From NCBI GenBank assembly GCA_036345935.2, contig JADWOT020000004.1, positions 13,903,467 through 13,967,466 on the forward strand: 64,000 nucleotides of DNA. Reading direction: 5' to 3'. This stretch comes from Taenia hydatigena (lineage: Eukaryota > Platyhelminthes > Cestoda > Cyclophyllidea > Taeniidae). The notes under the pieces are model-generated. The model worked only from the letters and a program-made list of their open reading frames with translations, was not told the origin of the DNA and made no database searches. A program made the position numbers and the translations under genes. Below are positions 47,748 through 60,208 of this stretch, one piece after another (the first letter of the stretch is position 1; every line of letters begins with the position of its first letter).

Positions 47748-50700
47748 GCCTGAGCTGTGAATTCGTGGTAGCTGTTCACTTATTCATCTTAATTACCTCC
47801 ATTCGTACAATTCTTGAGGGTCAATTTGCCTTCAAAAGTAGAGTGGACATCGCACCTTGCACGGTATCGAGTGGACGTGGGAAGTCCGTCATGACGAATA
47901 GTTGTTGGTGTCAGTCTGTTTCAAAGGAAAAGTGGATGGCCACCTCCACTGCCCAGATGCTTTGATGGCTGCATGCGGGTGGAATTGTGGTATGCAAGAC
48001 GTATGAGGAGATTGGAGGGGGGAGTGGGGGGGATGAGGGGCTGTGTTGGGTTTATTAATGTGCACTGTGATGTAATCGCATGGAAGTGAGGTAGTCGGTG
48101 CTTGTTTGACGAGGTGTAGGTGTAGGCGATCGGTGTAAGGCAGGACGTTAGGGGTGCCGTGTGCATGTGATCCAGGTGGTGACTGGATGCGCCAGTGGAT
48201 TCTTTACGCGTAGTCGTTTTGTAATATTGACTGCCTGCTCAGGACTGTTCGGTAACGGAGGTATGAATATTTTGCAGGCAGGCAGTGTTGGAGTCGGAGC
48301 TGCTTGGAGTGTTGCGTGGCTGCTCTTGATGTGATTGCGTTCGCGATGCGATGGGCGATCGGTGCTTAGAGGAGGGGAAGGGGGGGGGGCGGTTTGCGCT
48401 GAAGTAAATTGCGATCGTATGTGTTCCTGCTCACGGATCATAGGGGGTGGAATGAGGCTTGTCTGCATTGACTACTACTTTTGCTCATTCTTCAATGGTT
48501 CTTGAGTGCAGACGCTCTACCATTGCGGTGGAGCGTGTGGACGAGATGCCACCCAATAGCACATTGACTTGTTTCGACAGTGTCGGGTGGTGTAATACTC
48601 GGCCGTTCATGTGTTGTAATGCCTCCTTTTTTATTGCGGTGCTGCTGGCTTTTTTGGTGTGCTCATTGACTTGACGAGATTGTTGGGGTGTTTGATGATG
48701 ATGGTGATGATGGCGTGCAATTTTACTTACTGGCACTCGCTCTGCTGTCGCTACCGTCTTCAACGCTGGTTAAGAGTTGTTTTTTAACGACATCACAGTC
48801 CCATCAGGCTGCCAACAAGACCTATCCTCACCGTCGGTGGCAATGGCAAGGGGTAAAGTGGATACAGAAGCAGACCCATGGGAGACCACTGAGACTGTGC
48901 TTGGAGGTCTTGATAACGATGAGTACGGTGTGGGTGCCACGTAGAAACGAAACCAGAGCAAACCTGTAACTTGGTAAGCATGCTAGATAATTTGAATCAG
49001 ACGTTATTACCTTCTTACAATGATTGGCTTTGCTCATTCGTTTTTTAAATCTACGATGTCTAGGTATTGTGGCTTTTACCACTATGACACGAGACGATGT
49101 TGGTATGATGTAAGTGTGAAGTACTTGAACGTGTATTTATGATGCTTTGATGTGTACGACTGATTCTCCATACGACCCACTGTCGCATTCGATAATCGCT
49201 CGTGGAATGTTTGAGGCCTAGGACGCGGGTAATCGGCGCGTATCCGAGGAGTGCCACGGCTGCTGAGCAAATGGACATCTCTCATAATCATGAATTGTCA
49301 CCGAAAGTCCACACACAGAGGTCATCGCATGGACCTGAAGCACTTGCCACTTCATGTCGCAAGGACTGTGCTTTCAGCGTGTGCGTATGGTGGAATGTAG
49401 ACACAGATTCTTGTGGTGGTGAATGGTTTGCTTACAGAAGACTGAAGGTCACTGATAGGCGAGATCCTTCTACTCCATGAAAACCGATACAACAGCTTCT
49501 CACTTTGCGACAGTCAACCAGATGCCTTTTCCACACCACAACAACTGACATTAACGACAGTGTGGCCACCTTCACGGGCAACAAGGATGCCAGTTGGATG
49601 ATCACGAAGCAGCAGTGGTGGAGTAGGAGACACGTTGAGGGGGATTCACTGAATCGTGCTTCGGTTTCTTTCCTCTTTGCTCTGCTCTCTGTGTACAAGA
49701 GGACGCATAATTGGCCTTTGCTCAGTGTGATTGACACTTGATGCAGTGATGAGTGTACTATCCCTCACCTTTTGTCATTTATCAATCAAGTGTTGTGTAC
49801 TGAATGCGATTTCATGGCTTGCATTCTCTGATTTGCATACATCACTACTGACGGCTGTCAATGGTTACTCGATGGTACTTAATCCTCGTCACGTTTATCA
49901 AGGTCACCGTATTCATATTTATTTGGGAGACCAATGTTTCCTCTACTGATGATGGACACGCGTGATGGTTAGCACATTTCTCTCCTATCCCATACGGAAT
50001 GAGCTTGCAGCATGGGAGATGATGCGATTGACGACGCAGTAGCCTTACCAAGGTGAGCACGGCGGATGGCGTTGGACGAGGCGAAGCGGGTCGTATTATG
50101 CGTTGGTGGATTGTTGAATGACGGATTTTGGTGATGAGGCCGCTTATCTGAGTCGTTGTTGTACCTTTTCGGGGTGGTATGTTGAATACACGTGCATGTG
50201 TTGTGTCCGAATATGGTGTCTCCTTTCGCCTTCAGGGGGGAGGGTAAAGCTGAGAAAACTGAGGTGCGCATGTATGGATTGGTGATAGAGATGTTTTATT
50301 GCAGATTGAAGCTCTACTAGCCGTAGCCCATCTGCATGAATATGTAATATGTGCAGCCTATTTTGCTTCTGAAGGAGGTGTATAACTGTTTTACTTTGTT
50401 GGGTTGCAGTTACTTGTTGTTAGCACGGGTAATGGGTGCATTTTGAAGTAAATTGTCAACTGTTGGGGGTATTATGAGTGTTTAGGAGGAGCGGCATGCT
50501 GTCACAGCCCTGAGAGTGGCTTTAGAAGGCGCTGAATGTGTAAAAAGTGAGTTGTTGCGTAGGTGGATGTGAGGCGAAAGGGGGTGTTTGTGAAAAGAAG
50601 AGGACAAGACGACCCCAACCACTTTGTGTAGGGACATGTATGCCAAGTGGGCGGGAATGAGGGATGACTGCATACTGCCTGATTAGTGTCGCAACATCAT

Positions 50701-51640
50701 CTCCTCTGCAGGGCAGCCTTAAATGGTGTTGTGTTGTCATTCCAGCACGCGGTTCCGTTAAGCCAACGTGGTAGCTAGTACCACTATTGGAGTTGAATGA
50801 TATGCTGACAGAGCTAACTAGATGGAATAGAGATTTCGGTGGGAGGTCGGCTTGTTAAACGGCTTCCAATAACACCTGCTGGTGTGTCTGCCATCCTTTG
50901 TATCTTTTACCTTTGCCCAAACCTATGTTGGTCCGCTGTCCTTACAACTGCCTCGTTGGCGTGACATACATGCTTACCTGGACTTGTCGACGTTGGTCTT
51001 TAAACAGAGTGGAGCTGATCGTTGCACGTTGCGATGCAAATATGTGATGGAAATATTAAAGCAGAAATAACCTGGAACGCATTTTTGCAAGGTCGGAGTT
51101 GTCAGGACGAAAGTGAAGTGAAGGCACCAGCTATGCGAGCAATAATTGGTTCTTTGGGTCAAAGCCTTGTAGTAGCAAGGCTGACGGACAGTTTTTTTTT
51201 TTAACTTTAGCCTCAATATTTGTGTGTGGTTGAGTTTCGAGTAAATTATTATTAAAATAAAGACGTGAATTTGCATTGCTGTGTGATCTGGGGCATGTAA
51301 ATGTGGACTACGGGGCTTAGAGAAAACCAACTGGTTCAAGCGATTCTAGTGTGCGTTGATGTTGCTTCGCAGTGCTTCAGAGTGGAGAGCTTTTGCCTCG
51401 CAATGCGAGGACAGCAAAGACCTTGAGAGCATCATAATACCACGCCGATGGGTCGCGATGGCAACGGAAATGTAGCCCGTAAAAAGGAGATAAGTCTCAA
51501 GAATAGGGATGCTAGAACATAAGTTCTTTTTTTTTGTGGAATAAAACTGGAAAGCGGTTGGGCAATTTTAATGTGGGCAACAAATGTGAGGTGTTGTAGA
51601 GTAAAAGAATGTCGCAAATACAAAGTGGAGGACTAAGGAA
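47748..51640 (-). repeat. dispersed repeat family, copy R1 (inverted arm, right block 3)
   Basis: The part 47,748-50,392 is the reverse complement of left-arm 8,292-10,655. From 50,393 to 51,640 it continues as the proximal half of the family, found also in copy M but missing from the left arm. The 679-base module (49,251-49,929) replaces about 350 bases of family sequence: the junctions are cgcgtatccgagga|gtgcc and gggag|accaatg. The plus frame 50,882-51,070 and the minus frame 37,650-37,459 of copy M encode similar peptides (FVSFTFAQ.YVG, LSTLVFK.SGA). Confidence 0.85.
49251..49929 (+). repeat. 679-base module, copy 1
   Basis: This copy is identical in length to 52,734-53,412 in reverse, with one difference found by eye (gtgattgac against gtgaatgac). 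It is inserted within repeat copy R1. Plus frames read ELSPKVHTQRSSHGPEALAT, CVWWNVDTDSCGGEWFAYRR, then NKDASWMITKQQWW and a hydrophobic last part, broken by stops. The first two match the decayed gene around 45,480-45,960. Confidence 0.9.
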
Positions 51641-53524
51641 AGTGGAAATAGTAAAAGGGGCGAAGCATGCATGTGAAAAGGATGAAATTTGTTTGTTTGA
51701 AACTGGTATGCAAGACGAATGAGTGACTATCGTCTGGTCAAAAGGGTCAGTTGAGGATAACCGTGAATAACAGACGCTGCTTATTCTTCAATCGCTTGGC
51801 CAATCATGCAATTGAATTATAATATAACGCCATGTGAATTAAGGCAATCCGTTTGAGAAACACCTTATTAACCTTTGCTTTTGATGTCTTGCCTTCGAGT
51901 TTGATGTGTACAAACTACAGCCACGCACTCGCTCAACCCTCTTTACCTTAACAACAACATTTTAAATGCCACTTGGCAAATCATGCCCAGACCTCCAAAG
52001 GGAGTGCATTGCTTTCTCCAACTCGACACATTTCGGCCTTGCATACTCCTCTTCACACCTTGTCAAGTGAACTGAGTGAGGATTTTCAACAGAATTCGTG
52101 ATTGGGACGACGATGCTTTGCTTGAAGGTGATAAAACGCGGAAACAAATGATGTCTATTTGCTTTAACTCACCTGATTCCTCAAAGGTTTTAAAGCGGAA
52201 TTTCGGAGGTGTGGTGTTTATCAACACTCGATAGGTTTGCCTACGTGTATCGCAAAACCCTCATTTTTGTGCTCACCATTACCATCTGTTCTAGCTGCTT
52301 TGGAGCATCTTTTGTTCTGGCACCAGCATGTTGTTATTTGCTGCCAAGAATGCATTCCTCGAGTAGATAAAAGCGACTTGTCACTTCGTCAACAAATCAG
52401 TGGCGCTGTTCTATGGCAAGAACGTATCAAATGCTCAATTGTTAATGAGCGGCGAGCAAGTTGTGTAAAGTCGTTTTAAAATGTTCCACGAATAGCTCAC
52501 AGTCTAGACTATCCACTAATAGTGACAGTCTCGGCGTTCGCATGTCCAGTGTATGTGACGGCGTCGTGGACAACGCTCCGTAGAAAGTCCTTGAGCTTAT
52601 CGCTAATCTTCTCATCCTACACGAGCTCCTCTACCTTAGACCTTTAGCAGTCACCTAGAAGTTGATTGATTACTTCTGCCCTAGTCCACAACCACAACAC
52701 CTCGACCTTAAATGCACCCTCTGAAGAGAAAGGCTCCCAAATAAATATGAATACGGTGACCTTGATAAACGTGACGAGGATTAAGTACCATCGAGTAACC
52801 ATTGACAGCCGTCAGTAGTGATGTATGCAAATCAGAGAATGCAAGCCATGAAATCGCATTCAGTACACAACACTTGATTGATAAATGACAAAAGGTGAGG
52901 GATAGTACACTCATCACTGCATCAAGTGTCATTCACACTGAGCAAAGGCCAATTATGCGTCCTCTTGTACACAGAGAGCAGAGCAAAGAGGAAAGAAACC
53001 GAAGCACGATTCAGTGAATCCCCCTCAACGTGTCTCCTACTCCACCACTGCTGCTTCGTGATCATCCAACTGGCATCCTTGTTGCCCGTGAAGGTGGCCA
53101 CACTGTCGTTAATGTCAGTTGTTGTGGTGTGGAAAAGGCATCTGGTTGACTGTCGCAAAGTGAGAAGCTGTTGTATCGGTTTTCATGGAGTAGAAGGATC
53201 TCGCCTATCAGTGACCTTCAGTCTTCTGTAAGCAAACCATTCACCACCACAAGAATCTGTGTCTACATTCCACCATACGCACACGCTGAAAGCACAGTCC
53301 TTGCGACATGAAGTGGCAAGTGCTTCAGGTCCATGCGATGACCTCTGTGTGTGGACTTTCGGTGACAATTCATGATTATGAGAGATGTCCATTTGCTCAG
53401 CAGCCGTGGCACCCCGAGTCAGTCCCACCATACGTCATTCTCCCACTCGGACATTCACTCAGCAAACCACTCTAGACGTGCGTGGACAAGGTACAGGAAG
53501 AACAAATTCATGGTCTGCCATCCC
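50393..53524. other. right-arm-only segment between blocks
   Basis: This holds the proximal half of repeat copy R1 (to 51,640), a stretch (51,650-52,733) with A/T-rich sequence, and the second 679-base module. Plus frames near 52,220-52,480 are open in two phases, one giving a hydrophobic TLIFVLTITICSS stretch and the other an 80-codon hydrophilic chain. Neither is recognised. Confidence 0.5.
52734..53412 (-). repeat. 679-base module, copy 2
   Basis: This is the reverse partner of 49,251-49,929, with 2,804 bases between the two. Edges are sharp: outside them the flanks share nothing. Because it is nearly identical while the surrounding arms are clearly diverged, it was copied much later than the arms. 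Confidence 0.9.
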
Positions 53525-53940
53525 TACTACCCACCACGTACCATGTCATGTCAGCTGGGTGGCAGTCAGCCTCCGCCACACAAATTTCAATGTCGATGTA
53601 GGAGTAGTGAATCCACTGTTGCACCATCACTCAGGTTGGATAGCGCTGTTGCCTGCTCCTCGCACACTGATCCCGAATAAAGCTTAGGCAGGGAAGACAT
53701 GCACCTCTTCTTCGTTATTCAAAATAGGGAGTCCCATCGGAAGCGATGCCCTTCGAGTGACTAGGCATCACCCAAATTGAACTGTTCAAGCCATTTGATC
53801 ACAAACGATACGCTTCACCAATGTCTACTACTCTCCTCCCAAATATTGTGGAAAACTCTTGTCCCGTAATTGCTGGTAGCAGATTATATCGTAATCAAGG
53901 AGCGTTCGGTCTAGGCATTCTTTACTTTCTCATTGTGTGA

Positions 53941-55308
53941 GGGTGGGAAATTGGGTTTGTGATTTCATTCCTCTTGGTAAATGTGACCAAACGGACAGCA
54001 AGAATAACCCAAATCAGTCAGGTCAGTTTGTCCACCACACCACAGCAAGCACTCGTAACCACTAAAAGAGGTCTGCTTGCCTTCTCCAAATGGACACGAA
54101 CGCAAGATTTTCTGACGTGTCTTCGATGAGTTCTGTAACAATTCCCGCCCCGAACGATCAGATGAATGAGATATGTATACAGAAAGGACGACTTCTCACC
54201 CATAAAGCATAGACGAGATCACAGAAGGCATAAACTACCGGCTTTGGGGCACTTCGGAACCTACATTACGTCGCATCTCCTCTCACTTCTTCGCTGAGAT
54301 GGTTTTCATTACTACTTGCGTCTCCACTCAGCGAAAAGATGGGTGATCTTCATCGAGTTCGGTTTATCGCTTCCTCAAATGCCAAACGCATTCATCCGCC
54401 CACCAAAGTCAGCACTCAAACGTTCCTTCTCACTTCGCATTGAAATTAGCAAATTTTCGTACGGATCTCCCACTGTCAGCCCAACAGCATTTGGCGAGGA
54501 TGAGGAGTGGGGAAGGCGATTCATTCAGCATGCCGAGAACTGAAGCCTGGACGATGTTTCACTTCGAGGTGGCATCTTTGATCGCCATCTCTCCATTGTA
54601 ACCCTTGAATGCTTTGAGTTTCCACACTGAGGGTAGCTCTACTTGTGTGAACAAGTTAGTTAGCGAATCTTGTAGTTCTGTTACTCCACTCGTGTTTCCA
54701 ACTTCTTCTCTTTGCAGTTTCTGGTCTTCTACCGCGATTGCAGTCTAGTCTGTGCTAGTCTGTTCTAGGTTATGAATCTCGGCACTATTTGCAGACGATG
54801 AGGTAAGAGGAGAAGGCAAGGGCAACCTGGTTTTGGATTCGAAGAAAATGAAGAGAAGAAAACCAAGAGGGAGCCAGAGGAACAATGCGTTCTCGTGGCG
54901 CTAAAGTGGAAAGCCAAAGGTAAGGAAATGAAATGCAGACGACTACGCACTTCTCTTCTTCAGGTGACTTGAATGCATGGAGCATACACGGTAGGACATA
55001 ATGCAAGACGCAATACTTGAAAGCACATCCAGCCCGGTAGACGATAAAGGTGTCACTCACCAAAGACGCGTTGAAGTGGGATGTGGGAAAGAAGGAGGCG
55101 ACGAGTGGGCTCCCATCCCTCCATCCTGAGAACGCCATCAGACCCTACTCTTGTGTGTGCCCTATGGTCCCTAATATCTGAGAGGAAGAAAGGAAAGAGC
55201 TCATGTCGCATCGCACGCAGTTGTGCCGGGCGATTAGGCGGGCCAAGTCAGGGTGTTGCAGTTGACTTGAATGGTATCGTAGGAAGGCGTCTCTGAACAT
55301 GAGGCTCT
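53941..55308. other. 1.37-kb insertion specific to the right arm
   Basis: Flanking sequence is contiguous in the left arm (near 6,578), so this segment was gained here or lost there. It contains an open plus frame at 54,316-54,543. No terminal inverted repeats or target duplication were seen. Confidence 0.75.
54316..54543 (+). CDS. hypothetical frame inside the 1.37-kb insertion
   Basis: The frame is open for 75 codons, with coherent composition (WVIFIEFGLSLPQMPNAF, then SALKRSFSLRIEISKFSYG) and TGA at the end. It is probably an exon fragment of a gene located elsewhere. No family is recognised. Confidence 0.25.
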   Translation: MRLHSAKRWVIFIEFGLSLPQMPNAFIRPPKSALKRSFSLRIEISKFSYGSPTVSPTAFGEDEEWGRRFIQHAEN

Positions 55309-56518
55309 GTCAATCCGCGTCTTTCTTTCCTAATTTATCTAAACCTGTCACAATCTGACCTGGGTAGCTATTTAGGCCTGTTATCTTCCAGTGCAATCTA
55401 GTGTGACCTAGTTAGGCCTAGTCATGAGCAACGTGCTACACTGCTTCCACAATGAGACATGGATATCGGGCACTTTGTTGCACTCCACTAGGTCTGCTGC
55501 TGCTGCTGCCACTGTTTATTTAGTGCTCGTCAACACATGTAAGAACCATTGTAAGCAAGTGTAAAACAGTTGACGCAGTGGAAAGCATGCATTAAATTAA
55601 AAGAATCGGTCACATACCACTAAAGGTTTCTATGCAACTAAATAATGGATGCCTCTGGTGTCAATTCGCAATATCGTGCTTGGACGAATCCTTGCCTCGC
55701 ATCACAAACGGCACCAGAGGCGCATGCAGTTCATCCACACACGTGAAGTGATCTGCATGCTCGGCTGAAAGAGACAAAGGAACGATTGCGGTAGAGGCGA
55801 AGCAGAGGGAGTGAAAGGGGGAAGGGGGAAGGAGGATTGAAAGTGGACACCGTTGAATGACTCCGCACGGCGCTTCAATGCAGCCCTCTTTATTTCCTCC
55901 CTTTCTCCCACCTTTTTATGAATTGTTGCATTTACCCACTCACCTAACCACTTGACTGAGTTAAATATTAAGGATTCAGCTTAATGGAGGGTATATGAAT
56001 TTCTTGTCAACAACATACTTTAAGAGACTAAGCACAGCTTTCCCCTACTACGCGTTTCACATAGGATATGAGATGCGATAATAGCAACGCGACGCACGCA
56101 AATGAATTGGATCTCCACCTCTACTGCCCGGGTGTTTTGGCGGTTGCATGTGGATGGCATTGCGGTGTGCAAGACGTATGAGGGAAAGGAGGAGGAAGAG
56201 GAGGAGGAGGGAGTGTGTTGGGTTTATCAGTGCACACTAAGATGTAATCACATGGAAGTGAAGTAGTCGGTGTTTGTATGACAAGGTGTAGGTAATCGGT
56301 GTAAGGCAGGACGTTAGGGTTACCGCGTGCATGTGATGCAGGTGTTGACTGGATGCGCCAGCGGATTCTTTACGAGTAGTCATTTTTTCATATTGACTGC
56401 CTCATCGAGCATGGTCTTAGGGATGTTCTGCAACAGAAATATTAATATTTTGCAGGCAGCCAGTGTTGGAGTCGGAGTTGCCTCGAGTGCTGCGTGGCTG
56501 CTGCTGGTGTGATCGCGT

Positions 56519-56836
56519 GTGCGATGCAGTGGGAGATCAGTGAGTGGGGTGGCGATTTGCACTGATGTAAGTGTCGAGTGTATGCATTCCTACCCACGGA
56601 CGATTGGTAGTGGGATGGAGCCTGTCTGCATTGACTATCCGACTTTTGGTCATCCTTCTAGGGCCCCTGGGTGTGGATACTCTACCACTGCAATGGAGCG
56701 TGTGCACGAGATGTCACGCAATAGCACATTGTCTTATTTCGACAGTGTCGCGTGGTGTGGTACTCGGCCTTCCATGTGTCGCGATGCCTTTTTAATTGCA
56801 CTGCTGTTGGTTTTTATAATGTGCTCATTGATTTGA
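56519..56836 (+). pseudogene. family frame with GPI-like C terminus
   Basis: About 105 codons: Cys-containing ectodomain words (GVAICTDV, PVCIDYP), an NST sequon, FDSVAWCGTRPSMC, then a hydrophobic tail FLIALLLVFIMCSLI and a stop. The same order appears in copy M (minus strand) and, with frameshifts, in L2 and R1. It could be the last exon of a surface protein gene. It is listed as broken because no complete upstream reading frame can be joined. Confidence 0.35.
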
Positions 56837-57084
56837 CGAGGTTGTGGGGATGGAAGAGGATGAGGGTGAGCAGTCTCACTGACTGACACTCGCTCTGTTG
56901 CCGCTACCACCTTCAAGGCTGGTTATGGGTCGCTCTCTAAGGACACCACAGACTGACTCATCAGGCTGCCAACAACACCCATCTTTGCCGTCGGTGGCAA
57001 TGGCAAAGAGGAATGTTGATGTAGAAGCAGACCAATAGGAGGGAGGCCGCTAAGACTGCACACTAAGCGCCTCTGAACTCATCG

Positions 57085-57212
57085 TCGACAGCTGTGGAGT
57101 CGCAGTCATTCGGCGGATTGAGTGTACCGAATGTTACCTTCCCAAATGCGAACTATTCGTTCATGCAGGATATAAGAGACACGGTTTTCCGATTGGAGGT
57201 GTTGGAAACGGT
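57085..57212 (+). pseudogene. exon-like fragment with donor site
   Basis: The frame reads SSTAVESQSFGGLSVPN, NYSFMQ, then DIRDTVFRLEVLET, followed by a GTGAGT donor-like site. The first part recurs at left-arm 5,055-4,966, where the donor side is replaced. The boundary of the 3,157-base extra block (57,168/57,169) falls inside this frame. Confidence 0.3.
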
Positions 57213-58390
57213 GAGTGAGGTGTGAGTGCCATGCAAGAGCGAAACAGGTGCGAACCTGTGGACTGCTAAGCATGCTAGATAAGTCAGATGTTATTGTCTT
57301 CTTACAATGGCTGGTTTTGCCGATTCATTTTTAAATCTGGAATGTTCAGGCATTGTCGCTTTTACCACTGTGAAATGAGGTGATGCCAGTGTGAAGTAGG
57401 TGTGGAGTAATTGGAAGTGTATTTATGGTGCTTTGATATGTACGAATGATTCCCTGTGCGACTCATTGTCATATTCGATAATCACTTGTCTAATGTTATA
57501 GGCCTAAAAACTGTCACTATGGTTGCTGTGGTGCCGTACCGTTGACATGAGTTTGACTAATCGCTTTCAGGCCAATGTTTCCTCTACTGATGATGGACGC
57601 GCGTGGTGGTTAACACATTTGCCCCTTATCGCATACGGAATCAGCTTGCAGCATGGGAGATGGGGAGACTGACGATGCAGTAGCCTCACCGAGGAGAGCA
57701 CGGCGGATGGCGCTGGACAAGGCGAAGTGAACCGTGTTATGCGTTGGTGGTTCATTGAATGACGGATTTTGGTGGTGAGGCCACTTAAATGCGCCATCGC
57801 TGTATCTCTTCGCAGTGGTATTTTGAATGCACGTGTATGCATTTAATCCGAGTATGATGTCCTCTTTTGTCTTCAGGGGAAAGGCAAATGCTGAGAAAAC
57901 TGCAGTACCTATGTATGAATTGGTGATAGAGATGTTCTCTTGTGGATTGAAGGTTCGCTAGCCGTAACCCATTTGCTTCAGAGGGTGTAGAACTGCTCTT
58001 GCTTTGTTGGGTGGCAGATAATTGTTGGCTGTACAGGTAATGAGTGCATTTTGAAGTAGATCGCCTACTGTTGGAGGTGTCATGAGTCTTTAGGAGGAGT
58101 GGCATGCTGTCACTTAGCCTTAAGAATGCCTTTAGAAGGTGCAGAGTGTGTAACTAGTGGGTGATTGGGTCGGTGGGTGTGAAGCAGAAAGGGGGATGTT
58201 TGTGTGGGAAAGAAGATAAGATGCCTCCAACCGCTCTGCACATGGGCATGTATGCTAAGTAGGCGAGAAGGAAGGAAAGGCTCCGTGCTGCTTGATTAAT
58301 CTCATAACACCATCTCCTCTGCAATGCGTTCCAAATGGTGGTTGTGTTGTCATTCCATCACGCGGTTCCCTTAAGCAGGCGTGGTAGCTA

Positions 58391-58744
58391 TTGCCACCAC
58401 AGGGCAACTATGCGGAGTTGAATGGAACGCTGATGGAACACACAGACGGGATGGAGATTATTGTGGGAGATTGGTTTGTCGAACGCCCTTTAGTAGCATC
58501 TGTTGGTGTGTCTGCAGTCGTTTGTATCTTACACCTTTGCCAAGTTATGTTGGACTGTTGGCCTGCATGTTCTGATGTAGGCATGTGGTGGAAATATCAA
58601 ATCAGAAATAACATGAAATGTTCTTTATGTCAGACTTGTCACGATGGAAATGAAATGAAGGTATTCGCTATGAGATCACTAATTGTTTTTCAGCGTCCAA
58701 AATTTGTTTTGGCAAGGATAACGATGGTTTCGCTTCAAAATTAG
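58391..58744 (+). pseudogene. best preserved proximal frame of the dispersed family
   Basis: About 117 codons are open: ELNGTLMEHTDGMEIIVGDW, a hydrophobic SVGVSAVVCILHLCQ stretch and a CSLCQTC motif. The R1 and M copies carry the same DNA but with stops or shifted frames. It may retain an ancestral exon. Function is unknown. Confidence 0.3.
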
Positions 58745-59845
58745 CCTCATTATTTGTGTGGCAGAGCTTCGCGCAAGTTACTTCTAATATGGCGACACGT
58801 AAATGTAATCTACGGGGCCTAGAGAAAACAAACTCGTTCGAGCTATCTAAGAATGAGTTAATGTTTCCTCGTAATGCTGCATTGTGGAGAGGTTTTGCCT
58901 CAAAAGGCGACAACGGCGACGACCATGAGAACGTCGTAGAACCACGCTGATGGGTCTCGATGGCAAAGGAAAAGTAGTTGACAAAAAGCAAATAGGTCTC
59001 AAGAATAGGGATGCTACAACATAGCAATAAGTTGTTCTTTGTTGTGGAACATTAACTGGAAAGCGGTTGGACAATTTCAATGTGTGCAACAAATGTGATG
59101 TAGCGTTCCAAGACTTCATTAAAAGCAAAAGAGGGCATAATACTTAAATAGAATGTATATATATATATTCAGCAAGCAGAGTGTAGAGACCGGTGGCGTG
59201 GTCCAGAGGCCAGCTCGCCCGTTTGGAGCAACATGGTAACCCAAGTCACCGTAGTCGAAACCGGCAATCAAACAAACAATGCATTAACGTTAAGGCATTA
59301 GAGAGCAATCAGAATGTACTAAATAAAAAGCGTAAGAATTAGAAATGCGGAAACAATAAAAGAAATTAGGCATGCGTGTGCAAAGAGTGAAAATCCTCTT
59401 GTCATAGAATGCTACACAAAAGGATTGGGTGGCTATCATCAGGTTAATAAGATGAATTGAAGATAAATGTGAATGACACATAACATTATAGGGAGAAAGG
59501 GAAACAATGAAGGATATTTGTTTCGCTCGTGGGGGGTTTAATATGTTTGAATGGAGGGAGGAAAGAGGGAGGTGGAATAAGGTGGGGAGGGAATTAAGCC
59601 ATATATTTATACATTGCTGCGACACCATCGTTTTTCCACTTTTCTGACTACACTGCAGTTGCTAACCTTGTTTGATGTTAAAATGCGCTAATTTCTGGAA
59701 GTCGCGAGGTTGCTACGACACATTCAACATTGCTGTACCGCATGGAGATGGGATGGTGCAGACTAGTTCAGCTAATTTGAAACAAGTGGTCAATCATGAA
59801 AGAGAGCAATTACTGGACAAGAACTCATTGATTTGTTGCTAGAAG

Positions 59846-60208
59846 ATGACGCGACTCAGGTGTAATAAAACACCCTCACTCACTCACTGCCATCGCTTGT
59901 TTTCGTACACTTCGCTCCCACCAACATGCCCGCAAAGGCCTGGCACGTCGGAGGCATTTGTCTTTAGCCTTGGCACAGCCGAGCCAATCGCCACAGCGAT
60001 GGCAGAGATAAGATGGCAGATGAATGCGAAGAGAAAAAGCAGATGGGTTAGAGTCAGTCACGATCTCACGCTTTGCGAATACAGAGCTCATGCTGATCAT
60101 GTGAGGAATGATTTGCGTATACCATGCAAGATCTTCCATAGGTGTCTCGATGGGCTTTTGCTATCGTCCAAACTTAATGCTCACTTCCGAACGTGGTCGA
60201 ATAAATAG
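59846..60208 (+). CDS. hypothetical open frame in the right-arm-only block
   Basis: The frame is open for 120 codons from ATG 59,846 to TAG. The last 70 codons look strongly protein-like (MAEIRWQMNAKRKSRWVRVS, then LTLCEYRAHADHVRNDLRI). Homology of the flanks with repeat copy R1 resumes near 60,208 (compare 51,775), so the frame sits in a segment gained within the repeat. No family is recognised. It may be an exon of a captured gene. Confidence 0.35.
   Translation: MTRLRCNKTPSLTHCHRLFSYTSLPPTCPQRPGTSEAFVFSLGTAEPIATAMAEIRWQMNAKRKSRWVRVSHDLTLCEYRAHADHVRNDLRIPCKIFHRCLDGLLLSSKLNAHFRTWSNK

Larger units (their letters stand above)
53525..57168 (-). repeat. inverted arm, right block 2
   Basis: This is the reverse complement of left-arm 4,966-6,994. 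It contains an extra 1.37 kb at 53,941-55,308 and a shorter CAG/CTG run (55,494-55,510). The palindromic-looking CTAG-rich stretch at 55,380-55,440 matches 6,440-6,520. Confidence 0.85.
56080..59130 (-). repeat. dispersed repeat family, copy R2
   Basis: Family landmarks run in reverse from 59,130 (cattgaaattgtccaaccgc) to about 56,080. The segment 57,169-59,130 lies in the block absent from the left arm, while 56,080-57,168 pairs with left-arm copy L1. Frames on the plus strand are the best preserved of any copy (56,519-56,836 and 58,391-58,744). Confidence 0.8.
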
